The notes below the pieces were generated by a model that was not told where the DNA came from, ran no database searches, and saw only the letters and a list, made by a program, of their open reading frames with translations. Positions 17,583 through 25,499 of a DNA stretch of 46,813 nt are shown in pieces. The stretch is from the NCBI GenBank assembly GCA_964499575.1, contig CAZCLK010000014.1, forward strand, positions 1-46,813, in the 5' to 3' direction. Numbering within the stretch: the first letter of the stretch is position 1; each line of letters starts with the position of its first letter. The position numbers and the translations under genes are program-made. The DNA is from JAAYCT01 sp964499575 (GTDB lineage: Bacteria; Bacillota; Clostridia; Saccharofermentanales; Saccharofermentanaceae).

Positions 17583-18170
17583 TTACGAGTCCCGAAGGAT
17601 CTGTTCCGCCAGAACCGCCATGTTGATCCCTCTTGTCATGCTTTCTTTTTGAAGAAAGCGGTGCGCTTCGGCCTCCGACATTCGCTCTTTTCTCATCAGG
17701 AGCATTTTGGCCGTCTCGATCCGCTTTTTCTCCTCCGAGGAACGGACCGGCTTCACCGCGAAGATCTCCTTCGGCATCGGAAGGTTCATCGTGCTCTGAG
17801 CGCCCAATTTCGGAAACTGACGGGTCTCCAGAAGCGCCCGTACATAAAACGCGAGATCCTCCGAGATTACGGGCAAAGCGATCGTGTACATTCCGTCCCT
17901 CGAATCGTGTCCGGATCCCGGCTCAAACCCGGATGACAGGATCAGAAGATCAAAGTCGTCGGTCAGATTCGAGAACAACATCGGAGCCGTCATGTCCGAA
18001 AGAGACGGCGCGCATACGATCAGTCCGCCGCCGTCCTCGAGAAGCGCCAGCCGCAGGGCGGACGCTCCGTCCCGGGCAATACCGCGTACGGCGATCCCGT
18101 GACGCAAAAGTGCGTCACGGATCCTTGCCGCCGTAGCGATATCGGGAAAGGCCAGGATTATCCCTCTCAT
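17583..18170 (-). CDS. nitR: ANTAR-domain antitermination regulator (NitR-like)
   Basis: 195 residues. The C-terminal 60 form an ANTAR RNA-binding domain (KKRIETAKMLLMRKERMSEA...EAHRFLQKESM). Such domains bind paired hairpins in nascent leaders and prevent intrinsic termination. The N-terminal 120 have the outline of a response-regulator receiver, but the usual phosphoacceptor position reads VCAPSLSDM with no Asp, so control by phosphorylation is doubtful. It lies 31 bp after glnA. In Clostridium a glnA-nitR pair with the same domain is known to control nitrogen genes by antitermination; I carry that name over by context and domain. Likely targets are the leader terminators at glnA and amtB in this window. 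The symbol is tentative, the domain call firm. Confidence 0.85.
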   Translation of the reverse strand: MRGIILAFPDIATAARIRDALLRHGIAVRGIARDGASALRLALLEDGGGLIVCAPSLSDMTAPMLFSNLTDDFDLLILSSGFEPGSGHDSRDGMYTIALPVISEDLAFYVRALLETRQFPKLGAQSTMNLPMPKEIFAVKPVRSSEEKKRIETAKMLLMRKERMSEAEAHRFLQKESMTRGINMAVLAEQILRDS

Positions 18171-18201
18171 CGTTCTTCTCCCAACGTCTTATTGGCTTCG
18201 A

Positions 18202-19533
18202 TCAATAACGAAGCAGATACTTATCGAGTTCCCACCCGCTGATCCTCATGCGATATTCGTTCCACTCGCCCCTTTTCGCCTCGAGGTACTTCGTAAAGAT
18301 GTGGTCGCCCAGGGTTTCTTGCGCGAGCTTGCTTTTTTCGAAAAGATCCAGCGCCTCCTCAAGACTTCCGGGCAGATTGTCGATTCCGTTTTCGATCCGC
18401 TCTTCCGGCGTCATCTCGAAAATCGACTTGACGATCTGCGCCGGGGGTGTAAGCTTGTTCTCGACTCCGTCCAGGCCGGCCGCCAGACACATCGCCAGCG
18501 AGAGATACGGATTGCACGCCGGATCCGGACAACGAAGCTCGAGGCGCGTTCCCTTGCCGCGCGTCGCCGGAACACGGATCAACGCGGAGCGGTTGGCCGC
18601 GGACCAGGCCAGATAACACGGCGCCTCATATCCGGGAACCAGTCTCTTATATGAGTTGACCAGAGGGTTGCTGATGGCTGTAAAGTCCTTCACGTTCTTG
18701 AGAAGACCCGCGACAAAGTGTCCCGCGATTTCCGAAAGACCCAGTTCTCCGTCCGGATCATAGAAGGCGTTCTTTCCGTCCTTCATCAGCGACATGTTCG
18801 TGTGCATACCCGACCCGTTGATCCCGAAGATCGGCTTGGGCATAAAAGTCGCATGCATGCCGTACTTCTTGGCGATGGTCTTCACCGTAAGCCGGAACGT
18901 CATGATATCGTCGGCGATCTTGAGTGCGTCTCCGAACTTAAAGTCGATTTCGTGCTGAGCCTGAGCGACCTCATGGTGCGTCGCTTCGATTTCAAAGCCC
19001 ATCGACTCCAACGCAAACGCGATCTCTCTTCGAATGTCCTCGCCCTGACCGACCGGCTCCAAATCGAAGTATCCGCCCTGATCATGCGCAAAAGTCGTCG
19101 GTTTTCCCTGCTCATCAAAGTGGAAAATAAAGAACTCAAGCTCGGGTCCGACATTGAAGGTGTATCCAAGCTTCGCCGCGCGCTCCAGAACTCTTTTAAG
19201 GGCGTATCTCGGATCACCGGCATAGGGCTTCCCGTCCGGCGTATACACGTCGCAGATGAGGCGCGCGACCTTGCCGATTTGCGGACGCCACGGGAAAATG
19301 ACGAATGTGTCGAGATCCGGATAGAGATACATATCGGATTCCTGAATGCGCGCGAATCCGTCAATGGACGATCCGTCGAACATGCAGTCATTGCTCAACG
19401 CCTTCTCGAGTTGGCTCGGCGTAATCGCCACATTCTTGAGGATTCCGAAAATATCCGTGAATTGAAGGCGGATAAAGTGGATGTCCTCCTCTTTTACGAT
19501 TTTGATGATGTCTTCCTTCGTGTACTTTGACAT
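18202..19533 (-). CDS. glnA: glutamine synthetase type I
   Basis: Forms glutamine from glutamate, ammonia and ATP; cytosolic dodecamer. 443 residues, the short GSI-alpha length of Firmicutes. Motifs in order: FDGSSIDGFARIQESDMYL, EFFIFHFDEQGKPT and YFDLEP, HHEVAQAQHEIDFKF, FMPKPIFGINGSGMHTNMSL, and NRSALIRVP with EARRGEWNEYR at the end. The adenylylation site of GSI-beta is absent, so control is expected at transcription or by feedback. The ATG at 19533 has GGGGAGG. First gene of a seven-gene operon (to gltD, 12 kb), with its own promoter, an operator inside the end of gatD and a leader terminator hairpin. Confidence 0.98.
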   Translation of the reverse strand: MSKYTKEDIIKIVKEEDIHFIRLQFTDIFGILKNVAITPSQLEKALSNDCMFDGSSIDGFARIQESDMYLYPDLDTFVIFPWRPQIGKVARLICDVYTPDGKPYAGDPRYALKRVLERAAKLGYTFNVGPELEFFIFHFDEQGKPTTFAHDQGGYFDLEPVGQGEDIRREIAFALESMGFEIEATHHEVAQAQHEIDFKFGDALKIADDIMTFRLTVKTIAKKYGMHATFMPKPIFGINGSGMHTNMSLMKDGKNAFYDPDGELGLSEIAGHFVAGLLKNVKDFTAISNPLVNSYKRLVPGYEAPCYLAWSAANRSALIRVPATRGKGTRLELRCPDPACNPYLSLAMCLAAGLDGVENKLTPPAQIVKSIFEMTPEERIENGIDNLPGSLEEALDLFEKSKLAQETLGDHIFTKYLEAKRGEWNEYRMRISGWELDKYLLRY

Positions 19534-19578
19534 AGTGAACCTCCCCGTATTTCCTACTGTTTCAATGAATCCTGCCTA

Positions 19579-19609
19579 AAAATAGCAAAAGAGACGGTCG
19601 TCCCGTCTC
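19579..19609 (-). terminator. leader terminator/attenuator of glnA
   Basis: A 7-bp GC-rich stem (GAGACGG/CCGTCTC, 19591-19609) with a 5-nt loop, then TTTTGCTATTTTT on the minus strand. It begins about 15 nt after the expected transcript start and about 45 nt before the glnA start, as at amtB. A plausible target of the ANTAR protein encoded by the next gene, but the canonical twin hexaloop is not seen. Confidence 0.75.
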
Positions 19610-19625
19610 CTTCTCGGTCGTTGTC

Positions 19626-19655
19626 ATTGTACTTCGGGAATTATGGGTTTGTCAA
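19626..19655 (-). promoter_or_regulatory. glnA promoter
   Basis: Minus-strand TTGACA (19650-19655), 18-bp spacer, TACAAT (19626-19631). The -35 lies inside the last codons of gatD. Confidence 0.87.
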
Positions 19656-20417
19656 CCTCTTTTTGCAAGTTTCTCTTTGTCTTCTTGCAATATTCTCGGG
19701 TTCACACGAGACCGGTATAAGACGAAATTCTTCTCCGAGCCTCTGTTTCAGGGCTTTTTCGATCAAATGGTCGGTCATCGCGGGATTCTTGGGAAGCAGG
19801 CTTCCGTGGGAGTACGTGCAATAAACGCCGCGATACACGGCGCCCTCGGTACCGTCTTCTCCGTTGTTTCCCGCTCCGGTCAGCACTTTTGCAAGAGGCT
19901 TCACGCCTTCTCCCAAAAACGTTCTGCCGCTGTGATTCTCGAATCCGTAGATTTTCGCGGGCTCATAACACCCCGGCGTCGCGCGGTCGTCCAGAAAATC
20001 ACACCGGTAGACGGTGTTCCCGATCAGCCGCTTCTTCTGCGCGACCGTATATGCGTCAAGAGCCGCTAGACAATCGATACGCTTTCCGTCGAACTCCTCG
20101 TAGAACCTGCCCATCATCTGGTAGCCGCCGCAAACACAGAGGAATACGTTGCCCTTTTCAACCGCATCAATGACCGCTCCGCCCTTGTTTTCGACCAGAT
20201 CTCTTCGGATGATATTCTGCTCGGCGTCCTGTCCGCCGCCGAAAAAGACGATATCATAAAGATTTCCGTCAAACTTCTCCCCGATCGTAAGCGAGGTGAC
20301 GCTTGTATCGATCCCGCGGAGGCGCGCCCGGTGCATCAAGGCAAGAATGTTCCCGCGGTCCCCGTACAGATTCAGAAGATCCGAATACATGTGACAAATA
20401 CGAAGTTCGGTCTTCAT
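19641..20417 (-). CDS. gatD: lipid II isoglutaminyl synthase, glutaminase subunit
   Basis: Supplies ammonia from glutamine to MurT, which amidates the D-Glu of lipid II in the peptidoglycan stem. 258 residues of the CobB/CobQ-like class I amidotransferase family: nucleophile in CVCGGYQMMG (about Cys95), catalytic His in YSHGSLLPKNP (about 205). It starts MKTELRICHMYSDLLNLYGDRGN, typical of GatD. It follows murT by 10 bp, forming the usual pair, with carA upstream. Its last codons also hold the glnA -35 box and operator, so its 3' end is under double constraint. Confidence 0.95.
   Translation of the reverse strand: MKTELRICHMYSDLLNLYGDRGNILALMHRARLRGIDTSVTSLTIGEKFDGNLYDIVFFGGGQDAEQNIIRRDLVENKGGAVIDAVEKGNVFLCVCGGYQMMGRFYEEFDGKRIDCLAALDAYTVAQKKRLIGNTVYRCDFLDDRATPGCYEPAKIYGFENHSGRTFLGEGVKPLAKVLTGAGNNGEDGTEGAVYRGVYCTYSHGSLLPKNPAMTDHLIEKALKQRLGEEFRLIPVSCEPENIARRQRETCKKRLTNP
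19663..19690 (-). promoter_or_regulatory. candidate nitrogen operator at glnA: TTGCAA-N16-TTGCAA
   Basis: A perfect inverted repeat (7-bp arms when extended by G/C) with a 16-bp gap, exactly 7 bp upstream of the glnA -35 and inside the gatD coding end. Same geometry as amtB. Confidence 0.7.
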
Positions 20418-20427
20418 CCGGTCCTCC

Positions 20428-21864
20428 CTACTTCCAGTAATTTTTCAGGTGAAATCGCTTGACGAAATATTTCCGCAGCGACAGCATCGCTGTGTAATTC
20501 GGAAGGACATAAAGGCATTTCCCGTCCGGACACGCGGAAAGCGCCTCCTCGAAAAGCGCTTCGCTCTCCTTCATTTCCTCATGCCGGATATCCTCCGGCG
20601 CCGCCCCGGAATAGTGGAGCCGCAGGAGCATCTCCGCGCTCCGCTCACCCGAAACGTAAATCTGTTCCGGATATTTCCGGCTTTCAAAGTCGACGTCCCA
20701 GATCCACGATACGTCCGTTCCGTCCGCGATATTGCTGTTCAGAAGAAGATACATCCCCCCGGCATCCGCGGCCTCCGATACGTGCGTCAGCGCCCGGTCG
20801 AGTCCGACCGGATTTTTGACAAGAAGAATACAGAAGCTTTTGTCGCCGACATTGATCTTTTCCGTCCGTCCGAACGCAGGGCGAACCGAGGCCAGCGCCT
20901 CCGCGCAAAACGACAGCGTCAGTTTTGCGTCCCCGATCTTCTTTCCGAAGATCATGGAGGCTCCGGTCGCCGCCGCGGCGTTATAGAGGTTATGCGTCCC
21001 GGGGATTTGAAGAAGCGTCCCGGCAGACTCCTCTTTGCTCGTTAAAATCATCGTCGCCTGTACGGTCGCCGAACCGTCTTTCAGATGTGCGGAATAATTC
21101 GGCGTCTGTCGCCTGTCGCCGCACGAAGGACAGTGATAGGCTCCGAAGTGACCGAAACTGCGCGCCGAATATTCGAATTTTGCCTTACATTTCAGGCAGT
21201 ACTCCGCATCGGATGAAGTCGAAAGAACGCCCTGATTTCCGGCATTTGTAACATTGTTACGCGACATATACGCCTCTTCGAGGCCAAAGAATTCCGTTCG
21301 CTCCTCCCTGCCGGTACGCAGGGCCGCGATCATCGAATCATCCGCATTTAGAAGGATCATTCCGTTTGTGGCGTCCAGACCTTTTTCGATACAACTTCTC
21401 GTATAGAGGAGTTCGCCGAAGCGATCGAGCTGGTCGCGGAACAGGTTGGTTACGACGCAAACGCGCGGCTCGATTTTGCCCGCGGTAACCGCGAATGCCG
21501 CCTCGTCCGTCTCCAATACATAGGCGGTCGGGATTCCCTTCCCGGCCGCACGGCGCGCAAAAGAAGCGTGCTCTGCGAACGTTGTCGCGAGCCCGGACGC
21601 AAGGTTCGCGCCCGATACGTTCGTGCCGACGGAATACCCGGCCGCGCGCAGAATCCCGGCGATCATAAGCGTCGTCGTCGTCTTGCCGTTCGTGCCGGTC
21701 ACCATGATGACTTTTTGATCGCGGCTCATATCCTCAAGAAAATTCGGGCTGACGCGCAGAGCAATTTTGCCCGGAAGCGTCGTCGCGCCCTTTCCGAATA
21801 TTCTCAGTATAAAACGAATCGCGCCGGCCGCGGCCAACGCCGTTTGGGTTCGAAACGGTCTCAT
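20428..21864 (-). CDS. murT: lipid II isoglutaminyl synthase, Mur-ligase subunit
   Basis: Phosphorylates the D-Glu carboxylate of lipid II and amidates it with ammonia from GatD; cytoplasmic face of the membrane. 478 residues: Mur ligase P-loop MVTGTNGKTTTTLMIAG near 55-70, ligase middle domain with NLFRDQLDRFGELLYT, a four-Cys zinc ribbon inserted in it (YCLKCKAKFEYS...YHCPSC), and a DUF1727 C-terminal domain. The ATG overlaps the carA stop as ATGA and gatD follows, giving a coupled carA-murT-gatD unit. A 14/15 match to the origin-region palindrome TGTAACANTGTTACA falls in its coding sequence at 21247-21261. Confidence 0.95.
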   Translation of the reverse strand: MRPFRTQTALAAAGAIRFILRIFGKGATTLPGKIALRVSPNFLEDMSRDQKVIMVTGTNGKTTTTLMIAGILRAAGYSVGTNVSGANLASGLATTFAEHASFARRAAGKGIPTAYVLETDEAAFAVTAGKIEPRVCVVTNLFRDQLDRFGELLYTRSCIEKGLDATNGMILLNADDSMIAALRTGREERTEFFGLEEAYMSRNNVTNAGNQGVLSTSSDAEYCLKCKAKFEYSARSFGHFGAYHCPSCGDRRQTPNYSAHLKDGSATVQATMILTSKEESAGTLLQIPGTHNLYNAAAATGASMIFGKKIGDAKLTLSFCAEALASVRPAFGRTEKINVGDKSFCILLVKNPVGLDRALTHVSEAADAGGMYLLLNSNIADGTDVSWIWDVDFESRKYPEQIYVSGERSAEMLLRLHYSGAAPEDIRHEEMKESEALFEEALSACPDGKCLYVLPNYTAMLSLRKYFVKRFHLKNYWK

Positions 21865-23078
21865 GATGTTTTCCCCGGGGTCCGATCGACTGTCATGGAT
21901 TCAATAAACCGATCAAATAAATAGTTATTGTCCTGCGGCCCCGGAGCGCCCTCCGGATGGTACTGAACCGTAAAAACCGGCTTGCCCTTCATCCGAAGAC
22001 CTTCGACCGAACCGTCGTTCACGTTGATATGACTGACCGCGCACAAATCCTCGGGCAGGGAATCCTCGATGACGACATACCCGTGATTTTGGGATGTCAT
22101 ACAGACCCGTCCGCTCTCGAGCTCCTTGACGGGATGGTTGATCCCCCGGTGTCCGTATTTAAGCTTGCGGGTTTTGGCTCCCAGCGCCAACGCGACCAGT
22201 TGATGCCCGAGACAAACGCCCATGACGGGGATGCCCGAATCCAGAAGTTTCCGGATTTCTTCAATGGCCGGACCGACATTGACCGGGTCTCCCGGGCCGT
22301 TCGACAGAAAGATTCCGTCCGGCTGATCGGCGAGGATCTGCTCTGCCTTGGTATTCCAAGGGTACGCGGTCACATCGCATCCGCGGCGGGTAAGGTTCCA
22401 AATAATGTTATGCTTTGCGCCGAAATCAAGAAACGCCACCCGGAACAACGCCGGCCGATCGGTTCCGGTCTCGCGTTCACCCTCATTCCCGGTCCCGACC
22501 GTAAGCCGCGACGGCTTCCCGTCGTCTCTCCGTTCGGTCAAATCCGTCCCGTCCCATCCGGACTTCCATGCCGGATAAAAGCTCTTGTCTTTCGGGCTGA
22601 CCTGCTCCACGAGGTTACTCGCGCAGTACGCGCGAATTTTTTCGAAAATCTCCGGTATATTCAAGGTCTCCGGCGTCCCGTCGGTGATACATCCGATTCG
22701 GGTGCCCTCCTCCCGGAGCTTGAGCGTGAGCGCCCGCGTGTCAATGCCGCGAAGTCCGGGGACGTCGTTGCGCTTCAAATAGGCATCCAGATCCTCGGCG
22801 CCGCGCTCGTCGTTTTCGACTTGCGTCAGATCACGGACGATCAACGCTCCGACCCACAACCGGTCCGACTCCGAAACATCCTCGAAAACGCCGTAGTTTC
22901 CGACGACCGGATGCGCCATGGTCACCGCCTGTCCGCAGAAGGACGCGTCCGTCAAAAGCTCGACATATCCGGTCAGTCCCGTCGAAAAAACGACCTCGCA
23001 AACCGTCTCGCGATCCGCTCCGAAGCGGATTCCGGGAAATATACTTCCGTCGTCCAGAACAAGGCAGGCGTTTTTCAT
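21861..23078 (-). CDS. carA: carbamoyl-phosphate synthase small (glutaminase) subunit
   Basis: Hydrolyses glutamine and channels ammonia to CarB to form carbamoyl phosphate for pyrimidines and arginine. 405 residues with an inserted stretch near 195-215. The N-terminal CarA domain (CLVLDDGSIFPGIRFG, SFCGQAVTMAHPVVGNYG) is followed by the class I amidotransferase: FLSNGPGDP, GVCLGHQLVALALG (catalytic Cys), and YHPEGAPGPQDNNYLFDRF. carB is not in the window; instead murT follows with a 4-bp overlap. A possible -10 (TAATAT) lies about 30 bp upstream but the -35 is weak. Confidence 0.96.
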   Translation of the reverse strand: MKNACLVLDDGSIFPGIRFGADRETVCEVVFSTGLTGYVELLTDASFCGQAVTMAHPVVGNYGVFEDVSESDRLWVGALIVRDLTQVENDERGAEDLDAYLKRNDVPGLRGIDTRALTLKLREEGTRIGCITDGTPETLNIPEIFEKIRAYCASNLVEQVSPKDKSFYPAWKSGWDGTDLTERRDDGKPSRLTVGTGNEGERETGTDRPALFRVAFLDFGAKHNIIWNLTRRGCDVTAYPWNTKAEQILADQPDGIFLSNGPGDPVNVGPAIEEIRKLLDSGIPVMGVCLGHQLVALALGAKTRKLKYGHRGINHPVKELESGRVCMTSQNHGYVVIEDSLPEDLCAVSHINVNDGSVEGLRMKGKPVFTVQYHPEGAPGPQDNNYLFDRFIESMTVDRTPGKTS

Positions 23079-23154
23079 TTTTTTCTCCGCGCGTTTCTTT
23101 TTGCAAAGTATATTATCACCGATTAGCCGCGCTGTCTGTATCCGATAAAAAATT

Positions 23155-23179
23155 CCGGAAGTTCCGCGCTAACTTCCGG
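23155..23179 (-). terminator. terminator of the sortase gene
   Basis: A perfect 9-bp stem (CCGGAAGTT/AACTTCCGG) around a 7-nt loop overlaps the sortase stop codon. On the minus strand AATTTTTTATC follows. Confidence 0.88.
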
Positions 23180-23972
23180 CGAGATGCCCGATGACCAAAA
23201 GCCGGTGCGAGCCCACACCCGTCGGCGTGCACGTTACCAGGGTCAGCTGCGCGCCTTCGCTGTTCTCCTGTGTCAGGTAATCCGGGAGTTTATTCGGATC
23301 CAGCGCTTCGATGATCTCGTCCACGACGTACGTGTATCTGTTCCCGTCCATGGTCACGATGACCGCCTCGTCACCGATTACGACTTCTCCGAGACGGTTG
23401 AAAATACTGCCGTACGTTTTCATCCGGTGCCCCAAAACGACCAGATTTCCTTCTTCTCCGGGCATCACCGATTCCTTGTATACCCCCGCTCCGTAGCGCA
23501 GCGGAACAATCCCCGCATCATCCCAAAGGGGAAGATCGATCCCGACCGATTCGATCTCCAGCGTACCGACGGCCGTCAACGTCACCTTGTCCGGGAGCGT
23601 AAAGACGGCCGCATCGGGATCCAGAGGCGTCAGCGGATCCTCGACCGTAATCTCCTCTTCCTCGAAAAACTCGTAACCTTCACCCTCCACGGCAAAATCA
23701 TCGCTGTCAACGATCACGGTCTCCTGTCCGAGTTTGATGTTCCGGATCATGTTTCGCGCGGAATCCGTGCGTTGTTTTTCGATGACCGGGCGGCGGATCA
23801 GTAGGACAATACCCGAGATTATGAAGATTACGGCAATCGCCGCAATAATCATATACACCGGTCGGCGCTTCCGCTTCTCCGAAAAATCAAAACGGCCTTC
23901 CGAGCGGTCCGCCATCGGGGGACGGATGTCCGCTGAAGACGTTTCTCCGCCTTCCGATCGTGTTTTTCTCAT
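23169..23972 (-). CDS. sortase, class D-like
   Basis: Membrane-bound cysteine transpeptidase that cleaves LPxTG-type signals and anchors surface proteins. 267 residues: basic N-terminus, one hydrophobic helix (PVYMIIAAIAVIFIISGIVLLI) at about 38-60, an acidic stalk (GEGYEFFEEEEITVEDP), then the sortase barrel with catalytic His in VVLGHRM, Cys in LVTCTPTG and Arg in GSHRLLV. An in-frame ATG 21 codons upstream has no ribosome binding site; the chosen ATG has AGAAGGAAGG. It is single and divergent from dnaA, with no substrate or pilin gene next to it, so a housekeeping role is likelier than pilus assembly. Confidence 0.93.
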   Translation of the reverse strand: MRKTRSEGGETSSADIRPPMADRSEGRFDFSEKRKRRPVYMIIAAIAVIFIISGIVLLIRRPVIEKQRTDSARNMIRNIKLGQETVIVDSDDFAVEGEGYEFFEEEEITVEDPLTPLDPDAAVFTLPDKVTLTAVGTLEIESVGIDLPLWDDAGIVPLRYGAGVYKESVMPGEEGNLVVLGHRMKTYGSIFNRLGEVVIGDEAVIVTMDGNRYTYVVDEIIEALDPNKLPDYLTQENSEGAQLTLVTCTPTGVGSHRLLVIGHLAGS

Positions 23973-24122
23973 CTTGACCTTCCTTCTGTTCCCTTCAAAT
24001 CCCGACGGGTATTTGAAGATTTGTTCCCTGGTCATTATATCAAATACTGTTCTCTGCAGGCATTATCTGCTATCATGAATTTACTTTTGTATTGTATTCT
24101 CAAATGCGTGGAAGCGAGCGGT

Positions 24123-25499
24123 ATGCAGGAAGCACAGGTTCAATCCGTTTGGAGTAAAGTTCGCAATGTTCTGTCCAAGGAGATCTCCGAGGTCAGTCTC
24201 AAAACGTGGATTGATCCGATGGTGCCCGTTTACGGCGACGATAAGGTTTTTGTCCTCTCGGTTCCCGACTCCTTTTCATATCAATATGTGATGCAGTATC
24301 GCGCGCTGATTACCAATTCTTTTGCCCAGGTCCTGTCACGCGCAATCGATGTCGAGATACGGGTCAGCGGCTCTCAGGAACTTTTGGATGCGATGAGACG
24401 CAATACGACCGAGGCGGGCCCTGCGGTTCTTCCCTCCTCCGGATCCGTTCTGTCCTTTGATTCCGGCAATCAGTATTCTCAACTCAATCCCCAGTATTCC
24501 TTTGAATCTTTTGTCGTCGGCTCGGGCAACCGCTTCGCGCATGCCGCCTGTGTCGCCGTTGCGGAGAAGCTCGGCGGCAGAAATTATAATCCCCTTTTTC
24601 TGTACGGCGGATCGGGCCTCGGAAAGACCCACCTGATGCATGCCATCGGGAATTTCGTGACGCTTCGCCGCAAGGACAAAAGAGTCATATATGTTCAGTG
24701 CGAGCAATTCGTCAACGAGTTTATCTCCGCCATCAAGGAGACCTCGTACGACGATTTTCGGGATAAATACAGAAGCGCGGACCTCCTTCTCATCGACGAC
24801 ATTCAATTTATCGAGGGGAAGGAACAGATGCAAATCGAGTTTTTCCATACCTTTAACGCGCTGCATGAATCCGGAAAACACATCGTCATGACCTGTGATA
24901 AGCCCCCCCAAAGTCTCGCCTCATTGGAAGAAAGACTGCGGACCCGCTTTTCGTCGGGACTCATCGTGGATATTCAGCCTCCGGACTACGAGACGCGATA
25001 CGCGATCCTGCAGAAACGCGCGCAGCAAAATGCCGTTCAGGTCCCCGAGGACGTGATGGATTATATCGCTTCGAACATTGCCACGAATATCCGGGAGCTC
25101 GACGGAGCCTTTAATACGGTCCTCGCGTACAGTCTTCTGGCGGGCACGCTGGATCTCGATGTCGCGGTTGCCGCGCTCAAGGATATCATTCTTCCCCGTC
25201 CGGAAAAAATGATTACTTTTCAATTGATTCTTGAGGTCGTTGCCCGTTATTACAATATTTCCGTCAGTGAGATTCTGTCCAACCGCCGAAGCAAGGATAT
25301 TATCGTTCCCCGACAGATCGCGATGTATCTTTGCCGCTATGTCATCAATATGACCTTCCCCAAGATCGGCGAAGTGTTCGGCGGAAAGGATCACACCACG
25401 GTCATCCACGCGTGTAACAAGGTTTCTTCGGATCTCTCCTCTTCCTCCTCGGAATATATCGCGGATGTCGAGGAAATCAAGAAACGACTGGCCGGCTGA
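24123..25499 (+). CDS. dnaA: chromosomal replication initiator DnaA
   Basis: ATP-dependent initiator that melts oriC. 458 residues from the chosen ATG. N-terminal oligomerisation domain (VWSKVRNVLSKEISEVSLKT), a short linker, AAA+ domain with Walker A GGSGLGKTHLMHAIGN (about 165) and Walker B LLLIDDIQF, and the C-terminal DnaA-box-binding domain with the signature GGKDHTTVIHACNKV. The frame is open 34 codons further upstream, but these show no family resemblance; the chosen start has only a modest GGAAGCGAG before it. Its oriC follows directly downstream. Divergent from the sortase across 150 bp in which I could not place a convincing dnaA promoter. Confidence 0.97.
   Translation: MQEAQVQSVWSKVRNVLSKEISEVSLKTWIDPMVPVYGDDKVFVLSVPDSFSYQYVMQYRALITNSFAQVLSRAIDVEIRVSGSQELLDAMRRNTTEAGPAVLPSSGSVLSFDSGNQYSQLNPQYSFESFVVGSGNRFAHAACVAVAEKLGGRNYNPLFLYGGSGLGKTHLMHAIGNFVTLRRKDKRVIYVQCEQFVNEFISAIKETSYDDFRDKYRSADLLLIDDIQFIEGKEQMQIEFFHTFNALHESGKHIVMTCDKPPQSLASLEERLRTRFSSGLIVDIQPPDYETRYAILQKRAQQNAVQVPEDVMDYIASNIATNIRELDGAFNTVLAYSLLAGTLDLDVAVAALKDIILPRPEKMITFQLILEVVARYYNISVSEILSNRRSKDIIVPRQIAMYLCRYVINMTFPKIGEVFGGKDHTTVIHACNKVSSDLSSSSSEYIADVEEIKKRLAG

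Noticed and set aside
21247..21261. Palindrome copy within murT as a regulatory site
   Set aside because: It is inside coding sequence (codons for RNNVTN) and carries a mismatch; kept only as a remark.
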